DNA from: Brevundimonas sp. | Lineage (GTDB): Bacteria; Pseudomonadota; Alphaproteobacteria; Caulobacterales; Caulobacteraceae | NCBI GenBank assembly: GCA_016742215.1 | Contig: JACVCC010000004.1 | Coordinates: 309,006-373,005 of the forward strand | DNA length: 64,000 nt | Direction of reading: 5' to 3' | Shown here: positions 43,068 through 52,288 of the stretch, piece after piece | How positions within the stretch are numbered: the first letter of the stretch is position 1 | Layout: each line of letters begins with the position of its first letter | Translations under genes and position numbers: made by a program | The notes under the pieces: model-generated | What the model was told of the DNA's origin: nothing | The model's database searches: none | The model's input: the letters and a program-made list of their open reading frames with translations, nothing else

Positions 43068-44029
43068 GGCGTCAGGGTCCGCTGCAGGAAGGCGACGACC
43101 TTCGGCCACGCGTCCTGCCGCGCCTCTGCATTCGCTTCCGGCGTGCCTCCGCTGCGGGTCGCATCGCGCGCCGGGCCGTCGCCGACCAGATCGTGGCCGG
43201 CGGCGGGATAGACCACCGCCTCGGTCGCCAGGCCGGCCGCGGCCCGGTCCGAAATGATCTCGGACACGGCCTCGGATGCCGCCCACTGGGCGTCCTGTCC
43301 GCCCGCGATCAGCAGCAGGGCGCCGGGGTAGTTCTCGACCGGGATGCGCGCCGCCATCGCCTTCGCCGGATGGTCCGCGCGGCCGTTGACGTGGATCGCC
43401 CGCAGATCGGCCGACGGGCCGGCCAGCAGGCCCTCGACGAAACCGCGATAGGGGGTGAACGGCAGGGGCTGGCCCTCGAACGAGAAGGATGAGCGGGTCC
43501 CCTCGGCCTCGACCATCTCCAGACCCCAGCCCTCCCAGACCACGTCGGTCGGGCTGTAGGCGACGATGCTGTCGATCCACGGATAGCGGCTGCCGGCGAT
43601 CAGGGCGAACTCCGAGCCCTTGGACGCGCCGAACAGACCGAAGCGCTCGACATCGACGCCGGGCATGGTCCGCAGGACGTCGCGCAGGCGCGCCAGCTGG
43701 TCGACCGGAATGTCGATGAAGCTGCCCGGCAGGTCCGGGAACTGCGGCGGCGGGCCATAGTCGCCCCAGTTGGCCGAATAGTAAGGCAGGCCGACGGCCG
43801 CGTATCCCATCTGCGCCAGCTCGGGCCCGAAGATGCGCCCGGCCTCGTCCCCGCCCTCGGCGCCGTGCAGGATCACCACCACCGGCCGGGGCGTATCGCC
43901 CTCCAGCGTCCAGACCTTCGCGTGCGGGAAGCCTTCGATCGGTCGGTCGATCACCGCCTGCGCCGCCGCTGCGCCTGCCATCGCCACCGTGGCGACCGCC
44001 GCCAGAACACCCATCACCCGTTGCAACAT
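43064..44029 (-). CDS. Exported alpha/beta hydrolase with BAAT C-terminal-like domain
   Basis: A 321-residue hydrolase with a signal peptide (VATVAMAGAAAAQA). The nucleophile elbow GLFGASKGSEFALIAGSRYPWIDSIVAYSP is characteristic of the acyl-CoA thioesterase/BAAT C-terminal family; Asp is in AGGQDAQWAAS and His in YPAAGHDLVGDGP. The real substrate of bacterial exported members is unknown. The ATG at 44029 follows SD GGAGGG, much better than the track start at 44134. Confidence 0.87.
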   Translation of the reverse strand: MLQRVMGVLAAVATVAMAGAAAAQAVIDRPIEGFPHAKVWTLEGDTPRPVVVILHGAEGGDEAGRIFGPELAQMGYAAVGLPYYSANWGDYGPPPQFPDLPGSFIDIPVDQLARLRDVLRTMPGVDVERFGLFGASKGSEFALIAGSRYPWIDSIVAYSPTDVVWEGWGLEMVEAEGTRSSFSFEGQPLPFTPYRGFVEGLLAGPSADLRAIHVNGRADHPAKAMAARIPVENYPGALLLIAGGQDAQWAASEAVSEIISDRAAAGLATEAVVYPAAGHDLVGDGPARDATRSGGTPEANAEARQDAWPKVVAFLQRTLTP

Positions 44030-44099
44030 CCGAACCCTCCCTGTGGCGAGATCCGCCGGTTCAATGTCTGGTCGCCGCCGACCGGCGAAATGGATGCGG

Positions 44100-44969
44100 T
44101 CAGTGGTCGGAGACTTCCGGCATGGTGCCGGCATTGATCGCTATGCGGCCGATCAGGCCCTTGACGATCAGGTCCAGAGCCGAGCCTTCGCGATAGTCGG
44201 CCGCGGCGACGAAGTTGACCCGGTCCTCGGAGATCAGGCCGTAGATCTTCTGCTGGTCCCGCTCGGAATTGCGCGGATCATAGACGGCGATCGAGAAGCC
44301 GCCCTTGGAATGCATCATCTTCATGGTCGGGACGTCGGTGTCCCCGTCGCCCAGGAAGATCATTCGCTCGAACGGTACCGGACGGGCGTCGTCGGCCATG
44401 AAGCGGTTGATGCGCTCGTGCTCCCAGTGGTTCAGCACGCCCTTGTTGATGCGGAACAGGTACTGGGTCTTGGTGGTGTAGTTGACGCCGACCGCCGGCC
44501 AGATCGCCACGCCGTGGTCGTCGTAGACGAACTTCGATGCGAAGACGTGGTGGAACTCGTCGCGGATCGGGCAGCCGTCGATCATCTCCTCCAGCCCGGC
44601 CGAGATGATGTAGTGCTCGATATCCAGGCCGTACTCGCGGCCCTTGGCGTTGATGCGCTCGAACCAGCCCTTGCCCGTCAGGTCGGACTTCAGCCCGTCG
44701 AACAGCTTCACGTCCTGCCCGTGCTCGGCCAGCAGCTTGCGCGTGATCGGCGCGTCGTGCTCGCGCGCCTGCTTCAGCATCAGCTGCATGTACATCAGGA
44801 TATTGTCGCCGTCGGCCGACTTGGTCAGGCGGTCCGCCTCGCCCCAGAAGTCGCCGATACCCATCCCTACCGACGGGATGAAGGTGACCTCCTGCATGTT
44901 GCCCCGGGCAAGCGTGCCGTCGAAGTCATAGATCAGGGCGGTCTTGAGCAGTTTGGGCGAGGTCGACAT
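44100..44969 (-). CDS. HAD superfamily phosphatase-like protein
   Basis: A 289-residue HAD hydrolase. Motif I is IYDFDGTLARGN (nucleophile and acid Asp), motif II/III lies in ISAGLEEMI and nearby Lys, and motif IV is FLGDGDTDVPTM. The cap inserts about 100 helical residues. The substrate is unknown; the fold often phosphorolyses sugar or amino-acid phosphates. It is divergent from oxyR with a 113-bp shared gap. Confidence 0.85.
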   Translation of the reverse strand: MSTSPKLLKTALIYDFDGTLARGNMQEVTFIPSVGMGIGDFWGEADRLTKSADGDNILMYMQLMLKQAREHDAPITRKLLAEHGQDVKLFDGLKSDLTGKGWFERINAKGREYGLDIEHYIISAGLEEMIDGCPIRDEFHHVFASKFVYDDHGVAIWPAVGVNYTTKTQYLFRINKGVLNHWEHERINRFMADDARPVPFERMIFLGDGDTDVPTMKMMHSKGGFSIAVYDPRNSERDQQKIYGLISEDRVNFVAAADYREGSALDLIVKGLIGRIAINAGTMPEVSDH

Positions 44970-45039
44970 CGGAGGTCCGGAACGGGCGAAGTTGAGGCTC
45001 TATAGCCGATAAATCGGGACGCACGGAATCACTCGGCTC

Positions 45040-45056
45040 GATAGATTTTGCCTTTG
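45040..45056 (+). promoter_or_regulatory. OxyR-like box upstream of oxyR
   Basis: GATAGATTTTGCCTTTG matches the ahpC box GATAGATTTTTCCTATC over the left half and most of the spacer; the right half is degenerate. A second ATAG follows at 45059. It ends 26 bp before the oxyR start codon, consistent with autoregulation. Confidence 0.55.
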
Positions 45057-45082
45057 CGATAGCGACACCTTATGTCGCCTCC

Positions 45083-45970
45083 ATGCTTCCGACCCTGCGC
45101 CAGCTCCAGTATCTGCGTCTCCTCGCCGAGCACGCCTCGTTCAGCCGGGCGGCGGAGGCGGCGCATGTCAGCCAGCCCGCCCTGTCGGCCGGGGTGCAGG
45201 AGCTTGAGAAGATCCTTGGCGCGCCAGTCGTCGAGCGCACACGGGGCAATGTGCAGCTGACCGCCGTCGGCGCCGAGGCCGTGCGGCGGGCCGAGGATGT
45301 GCTGGCGCGGACCGAGGATCTGGTCGAGGCCGCGCGCAATGCCGGAAAACCGTTGTCGGGTCGTTTCCGTCTGGGCGTCATCCCCACGGTCGCCCCCTTC
45401 CTTCTGCCCGCGCGCCTGCCCGGGCTTAAGGCGGACTATCCGGGGCTGCGACTGTTCATCCGCGAGGATCTGACGCCGAAACTGGTGGCGGCGCTGAAGA
45501 GCGGCCACCTCGACGCCGCGGTCATCGCCCTGCCCTACACCGCCGCCGGCATCGATCACGCCCGCATCGGCGATGACGAGATCCTGGCGGCCGCACCGGT
45601 CGGCCACGCGCTGGCGGGCGCCGGACCCATCCCGCCCGGATCGCTGAAGGCCGAGGATCTGATCCTGCTGGAAGACGGCCACTGCCTGCGCGACCAGGCC
45701 CTGGCGGCCTTCGACATCGAGGCGCCGAAGGGGGACGATGTCTTCGCCGCCACCAGCCTGCACACCCTGGTGCAGATGGTGTCCTCAGGACTGGGCGTCA
45801 GCTTCCTGCCCGAGATGGCCGTGCGCGCCGGTCTGGCGGACATGCCCGGCGTTGTGGTGCGCCCCATTGCGGCCAGGGCGCCCCGCCGGGAGATCGTCGT
45901 CGCCTGGCGCACGGGCTCCAGCCGGGCGAGCGAGGCCCAGCTCCTGGCCGACGCCCTGCGGCTCGACTGA
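45083..45970 (+). CDS. oxyR: Hydrogen peroxide sensor regulator OxyR (lacks resolving Cys)
   Basis: LysR-type regulator of 295 residues. The N-terminal winged helix is LRQLQYLRLLAEHASFSRAAEAAHVSQPALS. The OxyR-specific segment LLEDGHCLRDQAL keeps the peroxide-sensing Cys (residue 201; Cys199 in E. coli). The partner Cys208 corresponds to Phe210 (ttc) in ALAAFDIEA, so the protein has a single Cys and cannot form the classical intramolecular disulfide. ATSLHTLVQMVSSGLGVSFLPEMAV completes the domain. ahpC and katG carry matching boxes nearby. Confidence 0.92.
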   Translation: MLPTLRQLQYLRLLAEHASFSRAAEAAHVSQPALSAGVQELEKILGAPVVERTRGNVQLTAVGAEAVRRAEDVLARTEDLVEAARNAGKPLSGRFRLGVIPTVAPFLLPARLPGLKADYPGLRLFIREDLTPKLVAALKSGHLDAAVIALPYTAAGIDHARIGDDEILAAAPVGHALAGAGPIPPGSLKAEDLILLEDGHCLRDQALAAFDIEAPKGDDVFAATSLHTLVQMVSSGLGVSFLPEMAVRAGLADMPGVVVRPIAARAPRREIVVAWRTGSSRASEAQLLADALRLD

Positions 45971-46062
45971 GCGGTTTCATTACCACTCCGTAAGGTGCGC
46001 CCCGGGGCGGCCCTGATAGGGTCGGCCCGCCCGCCGGTGCGGGCGTCCGGAGCCGACTGTCC

Positions 46063-48909
46063 ATGAAGACCCGCCTGATCCTTACCGCCGCCGCCTCGGC
46101 GCTTCTCCTGGGCCTGCCGGCCGCCGCGCCCGCCCTGGCCCAGACCGCCCCGGCCGCGGCGCCGCAGGGGATCACCGTCCCGCCGTTGGGCTTCCAGGAA
46201 CGCACCCTGCCGAACGGCCTGAAGATCTATACCGCGCGCGACACCTCGACCTCGAACGTGACCGTGCAGGTCTGGTACCGCGTCGGCTCCAAGGATGATC
46301 CGGAGGACCGTTCGGGCTTCGCCCACCTGTTCGAACACCTGATGTTCAAGGCGACGCAGAACTTCCCGGACGAGACCTTCGACCGCCTGACCGAGGACGT
46401 GGGCGGCAACAACAACGCCTTCACCTCGGACGACGTCACCGCCTATCACGAGACGGTCCCGGCCAATCATCTCGAGCGCCTGATCTTCGCCGAGGCCGAC
46501 CGTCTGGGCTCGCTGGTTGTCAATGAGTCGGTGTTCGAGAGCGAGCGAGACGTCGTGAAGGAGGAGTACCGGCAGGGCGTGCTGGCCAGCCCCTACGGCC
46601 GCCTGTTCAGCGTCTTCGTACCGGAGACCATCTATCAGGAGCACCCCTATCGTCGCACGACCATCGGTTCGATCGAGAACCTGGACGCCGCGACCATCGA
46701 GGACGTGCGCCGCTTCCACGCCACCTACTATCGCCCGGACAACGCCTATCTGATCGTGGCCGGCAATTTCGATCAGGCCCAGCTGGATGGCTGGATCGAC
46801 CAGTATTTCGGCCCGCTGACCAATCCGGATCGCCCGCTGCCGGTCAACGACGTGCGCGAGCCCGAGCCGACCGGACCGCGCGAGGCGACCTTCTACGCCC
46901 CAAACGTGCCGCTGCCGGCGGTCGTCCTGGCCTGGCCGGCCGTGCGCTACGACAACCCGGACCGCGCGGCCCTGACCGTTCTGGACGGCATCCTGTCGAC
47001 CGGCGAAAGCTCCCGCCTCTACCGCGCCCTGGTCTATGATCAGAAGATCGCCACCCAGGCCAGCTCGGGCCTGGACGCCAGCCAGCAGGCCGGCGCCGTC
47101 ACAGCCTACGCCATCATGGCCGAGGGCGAGACGCCCGAGGCCGGCCTCGCCTCCCTGCGCGCCGAGGCCGCCCGCCTGCGCAATGAGCCGGTCACCGAGG
47201 CCGAGCTGACCGAGGCGAAGAACGAACTGATCGCCGGCGCCCTGCGCGAACGCGAGACGATCGAGGACCGGGCCAGCGCACTGGGCTGGTCGCTGATCAA
47301 CACCGGCGACGCCGCGGCCGCCGACCGCGAGGTCGCCGACCTGCAGGCCGTCACCATCGCGGACGTCCAGCGCGTCGCCCGCCGCTATCTGACCGACGAG
47401 CGCAGCATCGCAATCCGCTACCTGCGCGCCGACGACCAGAACCCCGTCTCCACCCAGAACGTCGATGTCGATGCGCCGGTGACCGTCGCCGACCTCGCTC
47501 CGGTCGGCCGCATCTTCGAGCTGTTGCCGGAAGGTCAGCGGACGCCGATCCCCGATGCGGGACCATCGGTCGATGTCGCCACCCCTGCGGTCGAGACCTT
47601 CACCCTGTCGAACGGCCTGAACGTCTATGTGGCGCGCAAGCCCGGCATGCCCCTGGTCTCGGCCCGCCTCGGCCTGATCGCCGGCTCCTCGGACGATGGC
47701 GACAAGGCCGGCCTGTCCGTGCTCACCGCCGGTCTGCTGACCCAGGGCGCCGCCGGTCGCTCGGCGCCCGAAATCGCCGCGGAGATCGAGCAGCTGGGCG
47801 CGCAGATCGGCGCCTCGTCGGGCGCCGACTTCTCCAACGTCGTCGTCAATGCGCCATCGGATGTCTTCCCGCGGGCCATGAGCCTGATGGCCGATCTGGT
47901 TCGCCGTCCGGACTTCGCCGCCGAGGAGGTCGAGCGCCAGCGCGACCAGTCTCTGGACGGCCTGCGTGTCGCGCTCAGCTCGCCGGGTTCGGTCGCCGGA
48001 ATGGCCGCGGGCCGCGTCGTCTATGGCGACGCCGCCTATGGCGCGCCCGCCAGCGGCACCCTGACCTCCCTGCCGGGCCTGACCCGCGAGGACGTCGTCG
48101 CCTTCCACGCCTCGCGCTACCGTCCCGAGACCGCCCGTCTGGTCTTCTCGGGCGACATCACGGTCGAGCAGGCCCGCGCCCTGGCCGAGCAGGCGTTCGG
48201 CGACTGGCGCGCCGAGGGTCCCGCCCCGGCGCCGCGCGTCCATCCGGCCGGCGAGCCCCTGAATCCGCGCGTGGTGGTCATCGACCAGCCCGGCGCCGGT
48301 CAGGCCGCCGTCTATGTCGCCATGCGCAGCATCGCCCGCAGCAACGAGGACTTCTTCCCGCTGACGCTGGGCAACACCCTGCTGGGCGGCAGCTTCACCT
48401 CGCGCCTGAACCAGGAAATCCGCATCAAGCGCGGCCTCAGCTACGGCACGCGCTCGAACCTGGGCGTGCGTCAGGACATCGGCGCCTTCGTGGCCTCGGC
48501 CCAGACCCGCAACGACGCCGCCGCCGAGGTGGCCGAACTGGTTCTGGCCGAGATCTCTCGCCTGTCGGACACGCAGCCGACGGCCAGCGAGATGACCACC
48601 CGTCAGGCCATCCTGTCGGGCGGCTTCGGCAGCGGTCTGGAAACGGTTGACGGCCTCGCCGGCACGGTCGCGGGCCTGGCCCTCTACGACCTGCCGATGA
48701 GCGACCTGGCGGCCTATGTCGGCCGGGTCGAGGCCATCACGCCCGAGCAGGTCCAGTCGGCCTTCGCCGAGCACCTGCCGGCCGCCAACGCCAGCCTGGT
48801 GATCGTCGGCGACTCCGCCCAGTTCATCGACGCGATCCGCGCCAAACACCCGAACGTGGAAGTCATCCCGCTGTCGGACCTGAACCTCGACGCGGCGGCG
48901 CTGCGCTAG
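46063..48909 (+). CDS. Exported M16 zinc peptidase, two fused domains (PqqL-like)
   Basis: A 948-residue protein with a signal peptide (ALLLGLPAAAPALAQ). Domain 1 has the inverted zinc motif HLFEH (His88, Glu91, His92). Domain 2 (from about residue 510, FTLSNGLNVYVARKPG) lacks HxxEH and carries the GLSYGTRSNLGV substrate-groove block, so it is probably the non-catalytic half of the clamshell. The fused architecture matches PqqL/M16B periplasmic peptidases. Pro/Ala-rich linkers flank the signal peptide. Confidence 0.93.
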   Translation: MKTRLILTAAASALLLGLPAAAPALAQTAPAAAPQGITVPPLGFQERTLPNGLKIYTARDTSTSNVTVQVWYRVGSKDDPEDRSGFAHLFEHLMFKATQNFPDETFDRLTEDVGGNNNAFTSDDVTAYHETVPANHLERLIFAEADRLGSLVVNESVFESERDVVKEEYRQGVLASPYGRLFSVFVPETIYQEHPYRRTTIGSIENLDAATIEDVRRFHATYYRPDNAYLIVAGNFDQAQLDGWIDQYFGPLTNPDRPLPVNDVREPEPTGPREATFYAPNVPLPAVVLAWPAVRYDNPDRAALTVLDGILSTGESSRLYRALVYDQKIATQASSGLDASQQAGAVTAYAIMAEGETPEAGLASLRAEAARLRNEPVTEAELTEAKNELIAGALRERETIEDRASALGWSLINTGDAAAADREVADLQAVTIADVQRVARRYLTDERSIAIRYLRADDQNPVSTQNVDVDAPVTVADLAPVGRIFELLPEGQRTPIPDAGPSVDVATPAVETFTLSNGLNVYVARKPGMPLVSARLGLIAGSSDDGDKAGLSVLTAGLLTQGAAGRSAPEIAAEIEQLGAQIGASSGADFSNVVVNAPSDVFPRAMSLMADLVRRPDFAAEEVERQRDQSLDGLRVALSSPGSVAGMAAGRVVYGDAAYGAPASGTLTSLPGLTREDVVAFHASRYRPETARLVFSGDITVEQARALAEQAFGDWRAEGPAPAPRVHPAGEPLNPRVVVIDQPGAGQAAVYVAMRSIARSNEDFFPLTLGNTLLGGSFTSRLNQEIRIKRGLSYGTRSNLGVRQDIGAFVASAQTRNDAAAEVAELVLAEISRLSDTQPTASEMTTRQAILSGGFGSGLETVDGLAGTVAGLALYDLPMSDLAAYVGRVEAITPEQVQSAFAEHLPAANASLVIVGDSAQFIDAIRAKHPNVEVIPLSDLNLDAAALR

Positions 48910-48910
48910 G

Positions 48911-48957
48911 TCGAAATCGGTCCGGCTGGGCGCAGTCCAGCCGGCCTCAGATTTCGG
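48911..48957. terminator. Nested inverted repeat between convergent M16 and S1C genes
   Basis: CCGGCTGG...CCAGCCGG forms the inner stem (7-nt loop), and GAAATC...GATTTC forms an outer stem. It fills the 55-bp gap between two convergent stops and is a plausible bidirectional terminator without a long T-tract. Confidence 0.55.
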
Positions 48958-48964
48958 CCAGGTA

Positions 48965-49789
48965 TCAGGCTGAAAGGCAGACGACCTGCGCGACCCGAAG
49001 TTCGCGGCGCAGGTCGTCGGCCACCAGGCCGTAGTTGTCGACGGTGATGATGCGGCCGGTCAGCGGCTCGTCCGCCTTCTGGATGCCGCGAATGGCCGGG
49101 GCGAAGGTCTCGGGAGCCGTGGTGTAGATGCGGCCGCGCCGGGGGCTCTCGGCGATGGTCACACCGATCGCGCGCCCCTGTCGGTCCAGCACAGGCGCGC
49201 CGGACAGACCCGCAAGGGTGCCGCCCAGCCTCGCGGTGCGACCCACCTCGGCCCAGGCCAGCACGGGCTCCTCGCGCGCGCCCCGTCCGCGCACCTTCAG
49301 CGTTTCACGACCTAGCAAACGCGACGTCACCTCGCCCGCCCGCGCCTGCGGATAGCCGGGATGGAAGGCGCGCTGGCCCTCGCGCAGGCCGTCGCCGGAC
49401 ACGGGGATGGCCGACGGCCCGCCCGAGGTCAGCAGAACCGCGATGTCGGCCCGGGGCGCCAGCCTCACATCGGCCGCCACGGCCCGTCCGCCCCCGACCA
49501 TGATCGCCGGCTTGCGGCAGCCCTCGACCACGTGCCGGGCGGTGACCCAGGTCCCTTCGCGGGCGATGGAGAAGGCGGTGCCGGAGCTCGGCTGGAAGGG
49601 GATGTCCGGCGCATGGACGGTCACGGCTGGATCGAACGGCGTCACCGGCCCCAGCAGGGCGCCCTCCATCGGATCGGGCGGCGGCGGCGCCGGCGGCGCG
49701 TCGGCGTTCTCACGACGGTTCAGGGAGGCGATCAACAATGCCCCCAGCACGGCCGAGTAGATCAGCCAGTCGGGCGGACGAAAGCCCAT
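48965..49789 (-). CDS. Membrane-anchored trypsin-like serine protease (S1C-like)
   Basis: A 274-residue protease with an N-terminal membrane helix (LIYSAVLGALLIASL), a Pro-rich linker and a chymotrypsin-fold domain. His is in WVTARHVVEGC, Asp in APRADIAVLL and Ser in LAGLSGAPVLD. There is no PDZ domain, unlike DegP/HtrA. It starts 4 bp after the DUF350 gene stop, in one operon with it. Confidence 0.87.
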   Translation of the reverse strand: MGFRPPDWLIYSAVLGALLIASLNRRENADAPPAPPPPDPMEGALLGPVTPFDPAVTVHAPDIPFQPSSGTAFSIAREGTWVTARHVVEGCRKPAIMVGGGRAVAADVRLAPRADIAVLLTSGGPSAIPVSGDGLREGQRAFHPGYPQARAGEVTSRLLGRETLKVRGRGAREEPVLAWAEVGRTARLGGTLAGLSGAPVLDRQGRAIGVTIAESPRRGRIYTTAPETFAPAIRGIQKADEPLTGRIITVDNYGLVADDLRRELRVAQVVCLSA

Positions 49790-49793
49790 ATCC

Positions 49794-50237
49794 TCAGCCC
49801 GTCAGGGCCGCGGCGAGGATCAGCGCCGTCGACAGCTTGGCGCCGACCAGCAGGACGGCGGCGGAGACCTCTCCTTCCTTGATCCGCTGCGGCAGGCCGG
49901 TCAGCAGGATGTCGACGATGCGGAAGGCCAGCAGCTGCAGCACCACGGTGGCCACGCCCCACAGGGTGATGTCCTTGATCGAGGTCGAGACGCTGAGACT
50001 GACCGCCAACGGAATGGCCAGACCCACCAGCACCCCGGCGAAGGCCACGGCGGCCGCCGAGTTGCCCTCGCGGATCAGGGCGATCTCCTTCCACGGCGTG
50101 AACAGGGCATAGATCACGGCCCCGGCGATCATCAGCGCCAGGGTGATGCCCAGATGCGCCATGGTCGTGGGGAAGCCGGTCGCGAAGGCCTGCACCTCGG
50201 CGCTTTCAAGCACGCGGGAAAGGGACGACGAGTCCAT
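49794..50237 (-). CDS. DUF350 family membrane protein
   Basis: A 147-residue protein with four predicted membrane helices arranged as two similar pairs (MAHLGITLALMIAGAVIYALF with EGNSAAAVAFAGVLVGLAIPLAVS, and WGVATVVLQLLAFRIVDILL with EGEVSAAVLLVGAKLSTALILAAAL). The repeated EGxxSAAVxxxG motif defines DUF350. The function is unknown. It precedes the serine protease by 4 bp. The track start at 50309 adds a non-hydrophobic leader of low credibility. Confidence 0.86.
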   Translation of the reverse strand: MDSSSLSRVLESAEVQAFATGFPTTMAHLGITLALMIAGAVIYALFTPWKEIALIREGNSAAAVAFAGVLVGLAIPLAVSLSVSTSIKDITLWGVATVVLQLLAFRIVDILLTGLPQRIKEGEVSAAVLLVGAKLSTALILAAALTG

Positions 50238-50350
50238 GGGGCTCCGGGGATCCGATACCACCGAGGATTGCCCGCTTTCCGCCCCAATCCGCAAGCGCAG
50301 TAACGACACACCCGGTCAAGATTGGTGTCGGTCTGTGACGACCGACGGCG

Positions 50351-51514
50351 TCAGGCCGCCTCGACCGCCGCCTGCTCCGCCTTGCGAAGCGCCGACGCCC
50401 TGATCTTCTCGCTCTCGGACTTCAGCTGGCCGCAGGCGGCGAGGATGTCGCGGCCGCGGGGGGTGCGGATGGGGCTGGCGTAGCCGGCGCGGTTCAGGAT
50501 GGCGGCGAAGGCCTCGATCGTCTTCCAGTCCGAGCACTCGTAGTCGGTGCCCGGCCACGGGTTGAACGGGATCAGATTGACCTTGGCCGGAATGCCCTGG
50601 ATCAGCTTCACCAGAGCGCGGGCCTCGTCCGGGCTGTCGTTGACGCCTTTCAGCATCACGTACTCGAACGTCACCCGCTTGGCGTTGCCGAGGCCCGGAT
50701 AGGCGCGGATGGAATCCATCAGCTGGACCAGCGGGAATTTCTTGTTCAACGGCACCAGAACGTCGCGCAGCGGGTCGTTGGTTGCGTGCAGGCTGATGGC
50801 CAGCATGGTGCCGGTCCGCTCGCCCAGCTCGGCGATCTTCGGCACCACGCCCGAGGTCGAGACGGTGATCCGGCGGCGCGAGATGGCGATGCCCTCGCCG
50901 TCGGAGATGATGTCGATGGCGTCCGAGACGTGATCCAGATTGTAGAGCGGCTCGCCCATGCCCATGAACACGATGTTCGACAGGCGGCGGTCTTCCTTGG
51001 GCGACGGCCATTCGCCGAGGTCGTCGCGGGCGACCTGCACCTGGGCCACGATCTCGGCGGCGGTCAGGTTGCGGACCAGCTTCTGGGTGCCGGTGTGACA
51101 GAAGCTGCAGTTCAGGGTGCAGCCGACCTGCGACGAGACGCACAGGGCGCCGGCGCGGCCGACGTCGGGGATATAGACCGTCTCGATCTCGATGCCCGGC
51201 GCGGTGCGGATCAGCCATTTGCGGGTGCCGTCCTTCGACACCTGGCGCTCGATCACCTCGGGGCGGGCGAGGGTGAAATGCTGCGCCAGCTTCGCCTGCA
51301 TGTCCTTGGCGACATTGCTCATCAGGGCGAAGTCGGTGACGCCGTAGTGGTGGATCCAGCCCCAGATCTGGCTGGCGCGCATCTTCGCCTTGGTCGCATC
51401 GCAGACGCCCGCGTCGATCAGCGCCTGCCGCAGGCCCTCGCGCGTCAGACCGGACAGGTTGACGGGCGCGGCAGGCGTCGCGGTCGTGCGCGAAAGGTCG
51501 AGCGTGAGGCTCAA
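50351..51514 (-). CDS. rlmN: Dual-specificity RNA methyltransferase RlmN
   Basis: Radical SAM enzyme that methylates C2 of A2503 in 23S rRNA and of A37 in some tRNAs. The 387 residues include the cluster motif [34 protein letters not shown], the catalytic Cys region in [12 protein letters not shown] and the C-terminal [14 protein letters not shown]. It is downstream of the zincin gene, separated by a heptad-repeat element. Confidence 0.96.
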   Translation of the reverse strand: MSLTLDLSRTTATPAAPVNLSGLTREGLRQALIDAGVCDATKAKMRASQIWGWIHHYGVTDFALMSNVAKDMQAKLAQHFTLARPEVIERQVSKDGTRKWLIRTAPGIEIETVYIPDVGRAGALCVSSQVGCTLNCSFCHTGTQKLVRNLTAAEIVAQVQVARDDLGEWPSPKEDRRLSNIVFMGMGEPLYNLDHVSDAIDIISDGEGIAISRRRITVSTSGVVPKIAELGERTGTMLAISLHATNDPLRDVLVPLNKKFPLVQLMDSIRAYPGLGNAKRVTFEYVMLKGVNDSPDEARALVKLIQGIPAKVNLIPFNPWPGTDYECSDWKTIEAFAAILNRAGYASPIRTPRGRDILAACGQLKSESEKIRASALRKAEQAAVEAA

Positions 51515-51586
51515 GGCTGTGATCCTGAATGACGGGAGACCGGCCTTATACCACAGATCGCGCTGGATTTAAGGCGGAGGGAGGAA

Positions 51587-51720
51587 GTGGTTAGTGGCTA
51601 GTAATTAGTGGCTGGTGCGGTCGAGGTCGTCATTGACGATCGCGCGAGCAGACGGAGGGGCTTGGAGCGCGGCTCGTCTATCGCGCTCCCACCAATCACT
51701 AATCACTAACCACTAACCAC
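51587..51720. repeat. Heptad-repeat inverted element, copy B
   Basis: Left arm GTGGTTAGTGGCTAGTAATTAGTGGCTGG (51587-51615) and right arm CCACCAATCACTAATCACTAACCACTAACCAC (51689-51720) are complementary with only a few mismatches. They are built from 7-bp units and separated by about 73 bp. The arms are nearly identical in sequence to copy A at 797-873. The right arm ends at the stop codon of the zincin gene. Confidence 0.8.
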
Positions 51721-52122
51721 TCACTCCACCTCGTCCTCGATATGATGGATCTGGTCGTCGTCCAGCCCGAAGTGGTGGCCGATCTCGTGGATCAGGACGT
51801 GGGCGATGATCTCGCTGAGGCCGACGTCGCCGCGCTCGCACCATTCGTCGAGGATCGGGCGGCGGTACAGGAAGATGCGCGAGGGTTCGGCGGCGGGGCC
51901 CATGCTGTCGCGCAGACCGATGTCGACGCCGTGATACAGGCCGGTCAGCTCGAACGGGTCCTCCATGCCGAACCCGGCCAGCACCTCGTCGTCGGCGAAG
52001 TCGTCGACGCGGATGACCACGTCGCCCGCCAGCGAACGGAACGGATCGGGCAGGGCGTCGAAGGCCTCGCGCGCCAGTCGGGCGAAGTCGTCGAGAGAGG
52101 GGGCGAGCTGGTCTTTCCACAT
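51721..52122 (-). CDS. Metallopeptidase family zincin (minimal)
   Basis: A 133-residue single-domain zincin. The zinc motif is HVLIHEIGHHFGLDDD, with HExxH plus a downstream His or Asp as third ligand. DEWCERGDVGLSEIIAHVLIHE precedes it, as in the bacterial minigluzincin-like DUF1025 family. The substrate is unknown. The gene is bracketed by two heptad-repeat palindromes (51587-51720 and 52123-52241). Confidence 0.87.
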   Translation of the reverse strand: MWKDQLAPSLDDFARLAREAFDALPDPFRSLAGDVVIRVDDFADDEVLAGFGMEDPFELTGLYHGVDIGLRDSMGPAAEPSRIFLYRRPILDEWCERGDVGLSEIIAHVLIHEIGHHFGLDDDQIHHIEDEVE

Positions 52123-52241
52123 AGGGGCTAGATTCTAGGGGCTAGGGGCCAGGGAAGAAATGCGGTGAAAAGCGCCGCCGGTCGTGACCGACTGGATGCC
52201 CTCCCTAACACCTAGCACCTAGCACCTAGCCCCTAGTCCCT
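52123..52241. repeat. Heptad-repeat inverted element, copy C (variant unit)
   Basis: Left arm AGGGGCTAGATTCTAGGGGCTAGGGGCCAGGG and right arm CCCTAACACCTAGCACCTAGCACCTAGCCCCTAG share a 7-bp period with CTAG in successive units and are imperfectly complementary. The unit differs from copies A and B (CTAGGKG rather than TAGTGGN). It lies between the zincin start and divL, so it may also hold their promoters. Confidence 0.75.
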
Positions 52242-52288
52242 CATCAGGTATGGTTACCGAATCGGAGCGCGGGAGCTGATCACCTCAC

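Noticed and set aside
45556-48849. 1097-residue minus-strand ORF
   Set aside because: Antisense shadow of the M16 peptidase and oxyR genes; low-complexity Arg/Gly/Gln composition with no domain, a product of high-GC codon bias.
51587-52241. CRISPR array
   Set aside because: The repeat unit is 7 bp and contiguous within arms, with no regular unique spacers and no cas genes.
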